A stretch of DNA of 5,045 nt from CG2-30-40-21 sp043806395 (GTDB taxonomy: Bacteria > UBA9089 > CG2-30-40-21). Below the pieces are notes generated by a model, which saw only the letters and a list, made by a program, of their open reading frames with translations, was not told the origin of the DNA and ran no database searches. The translations under genes and the position numbers were made by a program. The stretch's first letter is position 1; every line of letters starts with the position of its first letter. The stretch spans positions 1 to 5,045 of the forward strand of contig JAZDHC010000298.1 in NCBI GenBank assembly GCA_043806395.1, read 5' to 3'. Positions 1-5,045 of the stretch are shown one piece after another.

Positions 1-14
1 CATATAATTTTTTG

Positions 15-30
15 ACAGGATTAACAGGAT
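15..30. repeat. ACAGGAT direct repeat (dispersed-repeat fragment)
   Basis: The heptamer ACAGGAT occurs twice, at 15-21 and 24-30, separated by TA, and follows a T-rich run. This gives a 9-base periodicity (ACAGGATTA). Repeats of this kind occur between genes in many uncultured bacterial genomes, often in longer arrays; that is general knowledge, not shown here. Only two units are present, so this is a short remnant or the edge of an array. No function can be assigned. Confidence 0.45.
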
Positions 31-48
31 ATCCCTCTAAAAAACTTC

Positions 49-77
49 TTGACATTTATTTCAAAATATGGTATTCT
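49..77 (+). promoter_or_regulatory. Rightward sigma-70-type promoter with extended -10, no gene behind it
   Basis: A perfect -35 hexamer TTGACA (49-54) is followed by a 17-base spacer ending in TGG and a -10 TATTCT (72-77, 4 of 6 consensus bases). The TG one base before the -10 makes it an extended -10. Transcription would start near 84 and run rightward, against the operon. The only ATG nearby (107) opens a 28-codon frame that reads through the hairpin repeat and has no Shine-Dalgarno sequence. The promoter therefore belongs either to a lost gene or to a non-coding or antisense transcript. The operon promoter at 4778-4806 has the same architecture, which supports this being a real element. 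Confidence 0.5.
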
Positions 78-155
78 TGGGACAGTTCATTTTTATCGTT
101 TTTCGTATGATTTCTTTCGGGCAAGGGACCTCAGCTACAGAATCCAACCCCCTAA

Positions 156-173
156 CCCCCTTTTCTAAGGGGG
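156..173. repeat. C5/G5 hairpin repeat
   Basis: CCCCCTT (156-162) and AAGGGGG (167-173) form a perfect 7-bp stem around a 4-base TTCT loop. The flanking context (AACCCCCTAA before it) looks like the C-run/G-run dispersed repeats seen between genes in many environmental genomes. It lies 17 bases beyond the stop codon of the truncated KilA-N gene and could slow or end leftward transcription. There is no T-run on either side, so it is not a standard intrinsic terminator. Confidence 0.5.
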
Positions 174-203
174 AAGTTTGCACACTCCGCTAACCGCAAG
201 CTT
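174..203 (+). repeat. Second stem-loop, abutting the first
   Basis: AAGTTTGC (174-181) pairs with GCAAGCTT (196-203) around a 14-base loop. As plus-strand RNA the 8-bp stem has one U-G wobble; as minus-strand RNA the same position is a C-A mismatch, so folding favours rightward transcription. It begins immediately after the C5/G5 hairpin. Together they form two consecutive stem-loops about 70 bases downstream of the orphan promoter's expected start. The right arm lies inside the 3' end of the truncated KilA-N frame. It could be part of a mobile repeat or of a small RNA; which cannot be decided here. Confidence 0.35.
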
Positions 204-498
204 TCAAACAAAGATGAACCATCCCGGCATTTGTTTTTTCAGCCCATTCTTTAACACTGATCTTGTAACTATTTAATCCCGCCTGACTTTTAATTATGGC
301 AAATTCGCCATAATTAAAATTGGGGTTATAAATTCTTTCCCAAATGCCCAAAAATTCAACAGTATTTCTATTTCTCAACCAATCTGAAATAAAAAACTCT
401 CCGTCTTTTGCTTTCAGCATATCGGTTAACGAGATGTAATCATCATTATTTACTCTAATTATTGAGATTTCAGTGCCTTTAACCTTGATCTTTGCCAT
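190..498 (-). CDS. Truncated KilA-N domain protein (probable gene remnant)
   Basis: A 102-residue frame whose first ~91 residues look like the start of a KilA-N domain protein: a strand-rich N-terminus with ISIIRV, then DDYISLTDML (20-28), the FFISDWLRNRNTVEFL helix (35-50), and SYKISVKEWAEKTNA (77-91). KilA-N is a DNA-binding domain common in phages and also found in free-standing bacterial proteins, usually well over 200 residues long. Here the frame leaves the family pattern at about residue 92 (near base 225) and ends in an unrelated tail, GMVHLCLKACG, that reads into stem-loop DNA. The C-terminal part is therefore missing. The start ATG overlaps the exporter's stop as TAATG, with the purine-rich AGGAGAGGAAAGA just upstream, so it is probably still translated by coupling. 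It is probably a pseudogene; function as a short DNA-binding peptide is possible but unsupported. It is unrelated in role to the envelope genes before it. Confidence 0.7.
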   Translation of the reverse strand: MAKIKVKGTEISIIRVNNDDYISLTDMLKAKDGEFFISDWLRNRNTVEFLGIWERIYNPNFNYGEFAIIKSQAGLNSYKISVKEWAEKTNAGMVHLCLKACG

Positions 499-2282
499 TA
501 TCTTTCCTCTCCTACAGTAAACTGTACCTCATACAACCTCTTATACAATCCCCCAGAAGCCAGCAGTTCATCATGTGTTCCTATCTCTACAATACTTCCC
601 TGATTGATGGTAACAATCCTGTCTGCACGGATAATGGTTGAAAGCCTGTGAGCAATAATAATGGTTGTCTGCTGACGCATAATCCTGAAAAGTGCCGACT
701 GAATAAGGTTTTCTGATTCTGTATCAAGGGATGCTGTTGCCTCATCCAATATCAATATCCCTGGTCTTTTGAGTAATGCCCTGGCAATGGCTATCCTTTG
801 CCGCTCTCCACCTGAAAGTCTGACCCCATGCTCTCCTACCAGAGTATCATACCCTGATGGAAGATGAGTAATAAAATTATGGGCATTGGCAGTTATGGCT
901 GACTCAATTATCTCTTCCATTGATGCATCTGGTTTGCCATAGGCAATATTCTCGGCAATACTACCGGAAAAGAGAAATGTATGCTGTGGCACTATACCTA
1001 TTTGCTTCCGCAAACTTTTCAGGGTTACACCCCGAATATCTCTTTCATCTATCTTGATAATACCTGCCGTAGGGTCATAAAGCCGTGGGATAAGGCTGAC
1101 CATCGTAGTCTTTCCACCACCAGATGGACCAACAAGAGCCAAAACCTCACCCGGCTTGATTGATAGGTTTATCCCCTGAAACACAGGTTTATCATCGTAT
1201 GTAAACGACACATCCACAAACTCTATTCTACCCCTGGGAATAAAAGGTTCGTGGTTCGTGGCTTGTAGTTCTGTCCTGCCTTCTACAATAACATCCGGCA
1301 TCTCCTCAGCATCAATTGCCTCTTCAACCGTAACCTTAGTATCAAGAAGCTCGAATATCCGCTGACTGGCTGCTATTGCCTGTTGGATAAGAATGTTTGC
1401 CTGAGAAAAATCCTGGATTGGTCTGGACACAGTCAACAGATATGCCATAAAAGACATCAATGCCCCAGCAGTTAATCGTTCATGACTAACCTCATACCCG
1501 CCATACCAGACAACTAAGAGCATACCTGCTATCCCAATGAGCCAGACAAGCGGTCCAGAGATAACCATCAGTTTTATGCCCTTAAGGTACAGGTAAAAAT
1601 ATCCCTCATTCTCCCTGAAAAACCGCTTTGATTCTATCTCTTCAGCACAAAAGAGTTTAACTATAGTTATGCCCGAGATAGTTTCCTGTAAAATATTGGT
1701 TACATCTGCCATCTTTTCCTGAATATGATGGGTTACCTGTCGCATTCTTTTTCCTATTTGAACAATAGCCACAGCAATAAGCGGAGACACAACCATGGTT
1801 AACAGGGCAAGCTTCCAATGGATATAGAAGATAATGCATATCCCGCCTATTAAAATAAATGGGGATTTAATTAAAACCGCTGCCCCGGAGATAATCAGAT
1901 TTTGCAAGACATTAACATCATTTATTGTTTTTGAGATCAGCTCACCACATCGGCTATCCTTATGAAATTTCATGGAAAGATGAGTAATGCGTTCAAATAT
2001 CTGATTTCGAATAACAAAGAGCACCCTTTGCCCGATATAATTCATAATAAAGCTGTGGGTATACCACGCCGTAGCCTGAATAATAGCAACCATAAGGGCT
2101 ATTCCCAGAATAATATTTAATTGAAAAAGATCCTTTTTATTTAGGGCATTCTCCAACAATCCCTTGATTAGCCAGGGAAATGTCAGGGTACACCCGGAAA
2201 AAATCAAGATAGAGCAAATGGCTATAAATAAAAGCAGTTTGTATTTAAGAACATATTTTAATAATCGAGATATGGTAGTCAT
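498..2282 (-). CDS. msbA: MsbA-like lipid exporter, ABC transporter permease/ATPase
   Basis: A 594-residue half-transporter with permease and ATPase fused. It would dimerise in the inner membrane and flip lipid A-type or other lipids outward using ATP. Six membrane segments lie at roughly 13-37, 54-78, 130-152, 157-178, 236-262 and 268-290. The nucleotide-binding domain is complete: A-loop Y362, Walker A GPSGGGKTT (385-393), Q-loop Q433, signature LSGGERQ (489-495), Walker B ILILDEA (509-515), D-loop SLD (518-520) and H-loop H545. All catalytic residues are intact. The length is slightly above E. coli MsbA because the linker between domains (about 320-350) is extended, including TELQATNHEP encoded by a heptamer repeat. 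The start ATG overlaps the dehydrogenase stop as ATGA. The lipid A assignment rests on fold and on the neighbouring GnnA-like gene; an exporter for another lipid or a drug is possible. Confidence 0.88.
   Translation of the reverse strand: MTTISRLLKYVLKYKLLLFIAICSILIFSGCTLTFPWLIKGLLENALNKKDLFQLNIILGIALMVAIIQATAWYTHSFIMNYIGQRVLFVIRNQIFERITHLSMKFHKDSRCGELISKTINDVNVLQNLIISGAAVLIKSPFILIGGICIIFYIHWKLALLTMVVSPLIAVAIVQIGKRMRQVTHHIQEKMADVTNILQETISGITIVKLFCAEEIESKRFFRENEGYFYLYLKGIKLMVISGPLVWLIGIAGMLLVVWYGGYEVSHERLTAGALMSFMAYLLTVSRPIQDFSQANILIQQAIAASQRIFELLDTKVTVEEAIDAEEMPDVIVEGRTELQATNHEPFIPRGRIEFVDVSFTYDDKPVFQGINLSIKPGEVLALVGPSGGGKTTMVSLIPRLYDPTAGIIKIDERDIRGVTLKSLRKQIGIVPQHTFLFSGSIAENIAYGKPDASMEEIIESAITANAHNFITHLPSGYDTLVGEHGVRLSGGERQRIAIARALLKRPGILILDEATASLDTESENLIQSALFRIMRQQTTIIIAHRLSTIIRADRIVTINQGSIVEIGTHDELLASGGLYKRLYEVQFTVGEER
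1246..1273. repeat. Heptamer tandem repeat inside the exporter gene
   Basis: Four consecutive 7-base units read GGTTCGT, GGTTCGT, GGCTTGT and AGTTCTG on the plus strand, decaying from left to right; the coding strand shows CACGAAC-type units. They encode about residues 337-346 of the ABC exporter (TELQATNHEP), in the linker between the membrane and ATPase domains. Heptamers of this type are usually intergenic in uncultured bacterial genomes, so occurrence inside an intact frame is unusual. A change of one unit would shift the frame; three units equal seven codons. Confidence 0.55.
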
Positions 2283-3256
2283 AAAGATTCCTTTGCATCC
2301 ATTCTTGCCTTTATTTGTTCCAGTACCGAAAGGGTTACCCTTAATGCCGTTATATCATCCTCTGGCGTGGTTAACGGTTTTGTTCCATCGGTGATACAGT
2401 TTAAGAAATGGAGTAATTCTAATTTTAAGGGATTGCCTTTATGGACAAATATCCTCTCAACAACTGACCGTTGCTGATAGCCGACGGTATCATGGGTTAA
2501 GATATAATTACCTGTTGTTTGACGATGGATATGAATATCCTGTTCAGCATAATCAAGAAAGATGTATTCATCTGGCTGGGTAATGGCCATGGTTCTTACC
2601 TTATTTTCTGTCACCCTTGAGGCTGTAAGGCTGGCTATACATCCATTGGCAAAAACAATCTGGACATTAGCAATATCCTCATGCCCGGAATAAACCTGTG
2701 TTCCAACAGCATGGATTTCAACAACGACAGAATCAATAAGATTAAGCACAATATCAATATCATGAATAAGCAAGTCCATGACAACACCAGCATCGCCTAT
2801 TCTGGTATTAAACGGTCCCAACCGTCTACATTCCACAAACAAGGGATTATGAAGAGCCTTTTTTAATTCCCAGATAGCAGCATTAAATCGTTCCACATGA
2901 CCTATCTGTAAAATCAGGTTGTTTTCCTTAGCTATTGCCATCAACTCCTCAGCCTCTTCCACATTCTGGGTTATCGGCTTTTCTAAGAGGACATGAATGC
3001 CTGCACTGAGAAAATCTTTGGCTACTTTATAATGAAACGAGGTAGGGACAGCAATACTTACAGCCTCAACGAGACCATACAATTGTGAATAATCCGTGTA
3101 CGAAGCAACAATATATTTCTCCGATAACTGGCGAAGAGCATCGGCATTAACATCTGCAATTGCAACTAAATTTACCTCAGGGATATCATGATAACACTTC
3201 ACATGGTATTTACCCATATGCCCAATCCCAACAACCCCAATATTAATTGATCTCAT
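2279..3256 (-). CDS. Gfo/Idh/MocA family dehydrogenase, GnnA-like (putative UDP-GlcNAc 3-dehydrogenase)
   Basis: A 325-residue cytosolic NAD(P)-dependent sugar oxidoreductase. The N-terminal Rossmann fold shows GxGxxG as GIGHMG (10-15), the acidic end of the second strand at D36 in AIADVN, and the family EKP motif at 92-94. The C-terminal sugar-binding domain carries the catalytic-type signature DLLIHDID (161-168; D161, H165). GHVERFNAAI (119-128), the RRLGPFNTR stretch (144-152) and SLTASRVTENKVR (209-221) resemble the group found beside lipid A genes, which includes GnnA. GnnA oxidises UDP-GlcNAc at C3 so that the aminotransferase GnnB can make an amino sugar for amide-linked lipid A. No GnnB is in the window, so the substrate is inferred. 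The gene overlaps its upstream and downstream neighbours by ATGA, placing it between the energiser and the MsbA-like exporter. Family membership is near certain, the GnnA role moderate. Confidence 0.85.
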   Translation of the reverse strand: MRSINIGVVGIGHMGKYHVKCYHDIPEVNLVAIADVNADALRQLSEKYIVASYTDYSQLYGLVEAVSIAVPTSFHYKVAKDFLSAGIHVLLEKPITQNVEEAEELMAIAKENNLILQIGHVERFNAAIWELKKALHNPLFVECRRLGPFNTRIGDAGVVMDLLIHDIDIVLNLIDSVVVEIHAVGTQVYSGHEDIANVQIVFANGCIASLTASRVTENKVRTMAITQPDEYIFLDYAEQDIHIHRQTTGNYILTHDTVGYQQRSVVERIFVHKGNPLKLELLHFLNCITDGTKPLTTPEDDITALRVTLSVLEQIKARMDAKESL

Positions 3257-3681
3257 CTCTTGACCACCCGTTCTTTTTGTTGTGTAGCAATAGTCAGCTT
3301 TCTTGCTCCGCTCGTTTTGGCAATGTCCATAGCATGCAGCATTTCACCATGGCTTGCTGCCTTATCTACCCGGATGATTATAAATTTATCACGATTCATT
3401 TTAATCTTTTTCTCAAGCAATATGGGTAATCCCTTCCAGTTTGTTTCCACATCGTTTACAGATAACCGTCCGGTAGAGGTAATGGTAACCGTGATATTTT
3501 CCCTTTTTTCTCCTTCAGCCGTATGGGCAATGGGCAATTTTACATCTAATATAGGTTGAGAAAAAAATGGAGCTGTAACCATAAAAATAATAACTAATAC
3601 CAGACACACATCAACCAATGGGGTAATATTTACACCAGTAATTGCTTTTGCATCATTCATATATTCCATAGGATCATTCAT
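3253..3681 (-). CDS. ExbD/TolR biopolymer transport protein, copy 2
   Basis: A 142-residue single-pass protein of the ExbD/TolR family, a stator partner of the proton channel. A short cytoplasmic N-terminus (1-17) leads to the hallmark NITPLVDVCLVLVIIFMVTA (18-37) with the essential proton-carrying aspartate at D24. A periplasmic domain follows (about 45-135) ending in a lysine/arginine-rich tail. The start overlaps the copy 1 stop by eight bases (ATGAATGA); AAGGA lies upstream at somewhat long spacing, so translation is probably coupled. Internal methionines at 5 and 8 lack a better ribosome site. It shares the membrane segment with copy 1 but little of the periplasmic domain, so the two probably engage different partners or form a mixed dimer. 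The stop overlaps the dehydrogenase start (ATGA). ExbD and TolR cannot be separated without the partner protein. Confidence 0.9.
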   Translation of the reverse strand: MNDPMEYMNDAKAITGVNITPLVDVCLVLVIIFMVTAPFFSQPILDVKLPIAHTAEGEKRENITVTITSTGRLSVNDVETNWKGLPILLEKKIKMNRDKFIIIRVDKAASHGEMLHAMDIAKTSGARKLTIATQQKERVVKR

Positions 3682-4093
3682 TGTTATTCCCGTGTTCCTT
3701 CATAATGGCTAATTTTTTTGCCCCATTTTGTCTGGAAATGTCTAAGAGTCTGACTACATCATCTACCATATTTTTTTCTTCAGCTGTAATGGCTACCAAC
3801 TTATCCTGACTTTTATTTAATGCCTTTCGCAATTTTCCGGGCAAGGTTTTCCACTGGACACTTTGTCCATTCAGGGTTAGCTCTCCAGTTGCCTTCAGAT
3901 TAATACAAACATTTTCTGAAACAGCACATTTACCAGTAGCGACACCTGTCTTTGATTCAAGCACCCGAATCCCTGCCTGCATAAGCATGGGTGCAGTAAC
4001 CATAAAGATGATAACTAAGATTAAACTCACATCTACCAATGGGGTAATGTTAGGGGCAGAGATATATTCTGTTTCAAAAGGAGATATTTTCAT
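3674..4093 (-). CDS. ExbD/TolR biopolymer transport protein, copy 1
   Basis: A 139-residue member of the ExbD/TolR family. The cytoplasmic N-terminus (1-14) is followed by NITPLVDVSLILVIIFMVTA (15-34) with the conserved membrane aspartate D21, then a periplasmic domain to residue 139. The periplasmic part contains two cysteines (C56 and C63) that copy 2 lacks there; a disulfide is conceivable. Its C-terminal region (VRLLDISRQNGAKKLAI) matches the usual ExbD/TolR ending, where a sugar- or peptidoglycan-proximal domain closes. The ATG at 4093 is preceded by GAGGG about nine bases upstream, and lies five bases after the channel gene stop. It works with the channel protein, which uses the proton gradient to move the periplasmic domain and energise a TonB- or TolA-like partner; no such partner is in the window. 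Confidence 0.9.
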   Translation of the reverse strand: MKISPFETEYISAPNITPLVDVSLILVIIFMVTAPMLMQAGIRVLESKTGVATGKCAVSENVCINLKATGELTLNGQSVQWKTLPGKLRKALNKSQDKLVAITAEEKNMVDDVVRLLDISRQNGAKKLAIMKEHGNNNE

Positions 4094-4098
4094 GGATA

Positions 4099-4725
4099 TT
4101 AACCCTCTGATTCAAGCCCACCGGTGAGCATAACCAATAATTTTCGACTGCATATATCCATATTCATAACCGTAGTCTTCATTTGTTTTGTAAAATAATT
4201 ATAACATACCACAGCAGGTATGGCTACCATCAACCCGGCAGCAGTAGCAACCAATGCCTCAGAAATACCCGCAGCTACAACAGCCGGACCACCAGATCCA
4301 GATGCAGCCAGATCATGAAATGCCCGAATAATACCCACCACAGTACCAAATAATCCAATAAGTGGTGAAATATTCCCCAGAGTACCAAGGACATTAAGAA
4401 ACCGTTCCATCTTGATCATCTGTTCCAATCGAGTACTAATCATCAGCTCTTCTAAGTCAGGTTTGTGAAGGTATCGGTTTATTAATCCGGTTTTTACCAC
4501 TGCCGGAACCGCACCCGTGGCATTCTCGCAAAAGCTTACAGCCTCCATAAATTTACCTGCATTTATAAATTTTTGAATACTATCCATAAACTTATTAGTA
4601 TCAACACTTATTTTGCGAAAAAACCACCATCTCTCGATAACAAAGGCAAGAAGAAACATGGAACAGACTAAAAGTATCATCATGGTAAAGCTTTCTTTAA
4701 GTACAGCCAGAATATCTACGGTCAT
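4099..4725 (-). CDS. MotA/TolQ/ExbB family proton channel protein
   Basis: An inner-membrane proton channel, 208 residues from the chosen start, near the family's usual size. There are three membrane segments: about 11-31 (SFTMMILLVCSMFLLAFVIE), 110-136 (LNVLGTLGNISPLIGLFGTVVG) and 154-178 (ISEALVATAAGLMVAIPAVV), with a large cytoplasmic loop between the first two. The family's polar pore threonines correspond to T128 in GLFGTVVG and T161 in ALVATAAGL. It should form a pentamer around ExbD. An ATG at 4740 would add MGVTI, but that codon has no Shine-Dalgarno sequence, whereas the ATG at 4725 has GGGGG eight bases upstream; hence the shorter start. It is the first gene of the operon, 53 bases from the -10 hexamer. 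ExbB and TolQ cannot be told apart here, because neither TonB nor TolA, TolB or Pal is visible. Confidence 0.92.
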   Translation of the reverse strand: MTVDILAVLKESFTMMILLVCSMFLLAFVIERWWFFRKISVDTNKFMDSIQKFINAGKFMEAVSFCENATGAVPAVVKTGLINRYLHKPDLEELMISTRLEQMIKMERFLNVLGTLGNISPLIGLFGTVVGIIRAFHDLAASGSGGPAVVAAGISEALVATAAGLMVAIPAVVCYNYFTKQMKTTVMNMDICSRKLLVMLTGGLESEG

Positions 4726-4733
4726 TATAGTAA

Positions 4734-4738
4734 CCCCC
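4734..4738 (-). promoter_or_regulatory. Ribosome binding site deciding the channel gene start
   Basis: The minus strand reads GGGGG here, eight bases before the ATG at 4725. It can pair with the anti-Shine-Dalgarno core using one G-U pair. The alternative ATG at 4740 is preceded only by an A/T-rich stretch (TTTTCATTAA). This favours 4725 as the start. Confidence 0.5.
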
Positions 4739-4777
4739 ATTTAATGAAAATTAGTAAACATTTGAATATCAGATATA

Positions 4778-4806
4778 AGTATGCCAGAAATAGCGGAAAA
4801 AGTCAA
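4778..4806 (-). promoter_or_regulatory. Operon promoter, sigma-70 type with extended -10
   Basis: On the minus strand TTGACT (4806-4801) is followed by a 17-base spacer ending in TGG and a -10 CATACT (4783-4778). TTGACT matches 5 of 6 consensus bases and CATACT 4 of 6; TG one base before the -10 gives an extended -10. Transcription would start near 4771, leaving a leader of about 45 bases before the ATG at 4725. No operator palindrome or riboswitch fits in so short a leader. The position directly upstream of the first gene and the tight junctions downstream suggest it drives the whole operon. Confidence 0.65.
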
Positions 4807-4823
4807 GGAAAATTATGAAAGAG

Positions 4824-4880
4824 CAGCAATTCTCATTTTGAAACGCAGAGGACGCAAGAGACGCAAAAAACATAGAAAAC
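4824..4880. repeat. Dispersed repeat, copy A, with 9-base tandem units
   Basis: This copy starts CAGCAATTCTCATT and continues TTGAA into three 9-base units, ACGCAGAGG, ACGCAAGAG and ACGCAAAAA (4843-4869), then CATAGAAA. Its first 27 bases match copy B at 25 positions. ACGCAGAGG-type repeats are common between genes in many uncultured bacteria. It lies just upstream of the operon promoter and does not overlap it. Confidence 0.6.
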
Positions 4881-4904
4881 ACTAATATTCCAAACATCTA
4901 CATT

Positions 4905-4960
4905 CAGCAATTCTCATTATGAACCGCAGAGTCGCAGAGTCGCAGAGAATGCATAGAAAT
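4905..4960. repeat. Dispersed repeat, copy B, with 8-base tandem units
   Basis: This second copy is in the same orientation, 81 bases after the start of copy A. It again opens with CAGCAATTCTCATT, then carries CGCAGAGT, CGCAGAGT and CGCAGAGA (4925-4948) and ends with CATAGAAA. The ends are conserved between copies, while the internal units differ in length (8 against 9 bases) and sequence, so the tandem core has changed separately in each copy. It does not encode a protein. Confidence 0.6.
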
Positions 4961-5018
4961 GTGTAAAAAGTGGATATGGAGATGATAGAGATATATGGAT
5001 TTTTACTGCAAACTATAT

Positions 5019-5037
5019 ATAAAACGCTTCGTTCTAT
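5019..5037 (-). other. Weak inverted repeat near the right edge
   Basis: On the minus strand ATAGAACG and CGTTTTAT can form an 8-bp stem with one G-U wobble around a 3-base AAG loop. The stem is A/T-rich and no clear T-run follows, so a terminator for a gene beyond the edge is only a weak possibility. The remaining bases from 4961 to 5045 show no gene, promoter or repeat that can be supported. Confidence 0.2.
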
Positions 5038-5045
5038 CCCCATTA

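Noticed and set aside
156..173. C5/G5 hairpin as an intrinsic terminator of the operon
   Set aside because: No T-run follows on the minus strand; the next bases are TTAGGGGGTTGG, so efficient intrinsic termination is not supported.
107..193. A 28-codon plus-strand frame (MISFGQGTS...) downstream of the orphan promoter
   Set aside because: It has no ribosome site, reads straight through the C5/G5 hairpin repeat, and resembles the spurious peptides such repeats encode.
118..226. CGGG...CCCG ends framing a ~109-base segment as a miniature transposable element
   Set aside because: Only four terminal bases match exactly and no target-site duplication is visible; too weak to call as a mobile element.
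2681..2866. Plus-strand open frames inside the dehydrogenase, ExbD and exporter genes
   Set aside because: They are antisense shadows of genes with intact family motifs, with no domain of their own.
4879..5043. A minus-strand frame of about 54 codons upstream of the operon
   Set aside because: It translates the ACGCAGAG-type repeat (CDSATLRF), has no recognisable domain, and its start lies at the window edge.

Overview
The window is a piece of a moderately A+T-rich genome from a diderm (Gram-negative-type) bacterium. That follows from the genes present: a proton-driven trans-envelope energiser (a MotA/TolQ/ExbB channel and two ExbD/TolR proteins) and an MsbA-type lipid exporter, both of which serve an outer membrane. 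The flanks and one gene carry short repeat families with 7-9 base units (ACAGGATTA, CACGAAC, ACGCAGAGG types) and a C5/G5 hairpin. Such repeats are scattered through genomes of many uncultured bacteria, for example Planctomycetota/Brocadiales- and Omnitrophota-like lineages. The sequence alone does not fix the phylum.

Nearly all of the window is one leftward (minus-strand) operon. An extended -10 promoter (4778-4806) lies just upstream of the first gene. Transcription then runs through the proton channel gene (4725 to 4099), ExbD copy 1 (4093-3674), ExbD copy 2 (3681-3253), a Gfo/Idh/MocA dehydrogenase resembling the GnnA group of lipid A genes (3256-2279), an MsbA-like ABC exporter (2282-498) and a truncated KilA-N gene (498-190). 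The junctions are very tight: a 5-base gap, an 8-base ATGAATGA overlap, two ATGA overlaps and a TAATG stop/start. This indicates one co-transcribed, translationally coupled unit. The most economical reading is an envelope-biogenesis operon: the dehydrogenase modifies a nucleotide sugar, MsbA flips the resulting lipid, and the energiser supplies force across the envelope. The substrate links are inference.

The left 189 bases are non-coding and mosaic: a duplicated ACAGGAT motif, a good rightward promoter with no gene behind it, and two adjacent stem-loops that run into the 3' end of the broken KilA-N gene. The right 305 bases (4741-5045) hold the operon promoter, two copies of a ~57-base repeat with internal 8-9 base tandem units, and about 85 bases with only a weak inverted repeat near the edge. 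No tRNA, rRNA, CRISPR array, transposase or riboswitch was recognised. No clearly new multi-gene system is visible. The most unusual points are the orphan rightward promoter with tandem stem-loops opposite the broken KilA-N gene, the heptamer repeat inside the ABC exporter's linker, and the coupling of a two-ExbD energiser to lipid A-type genes.
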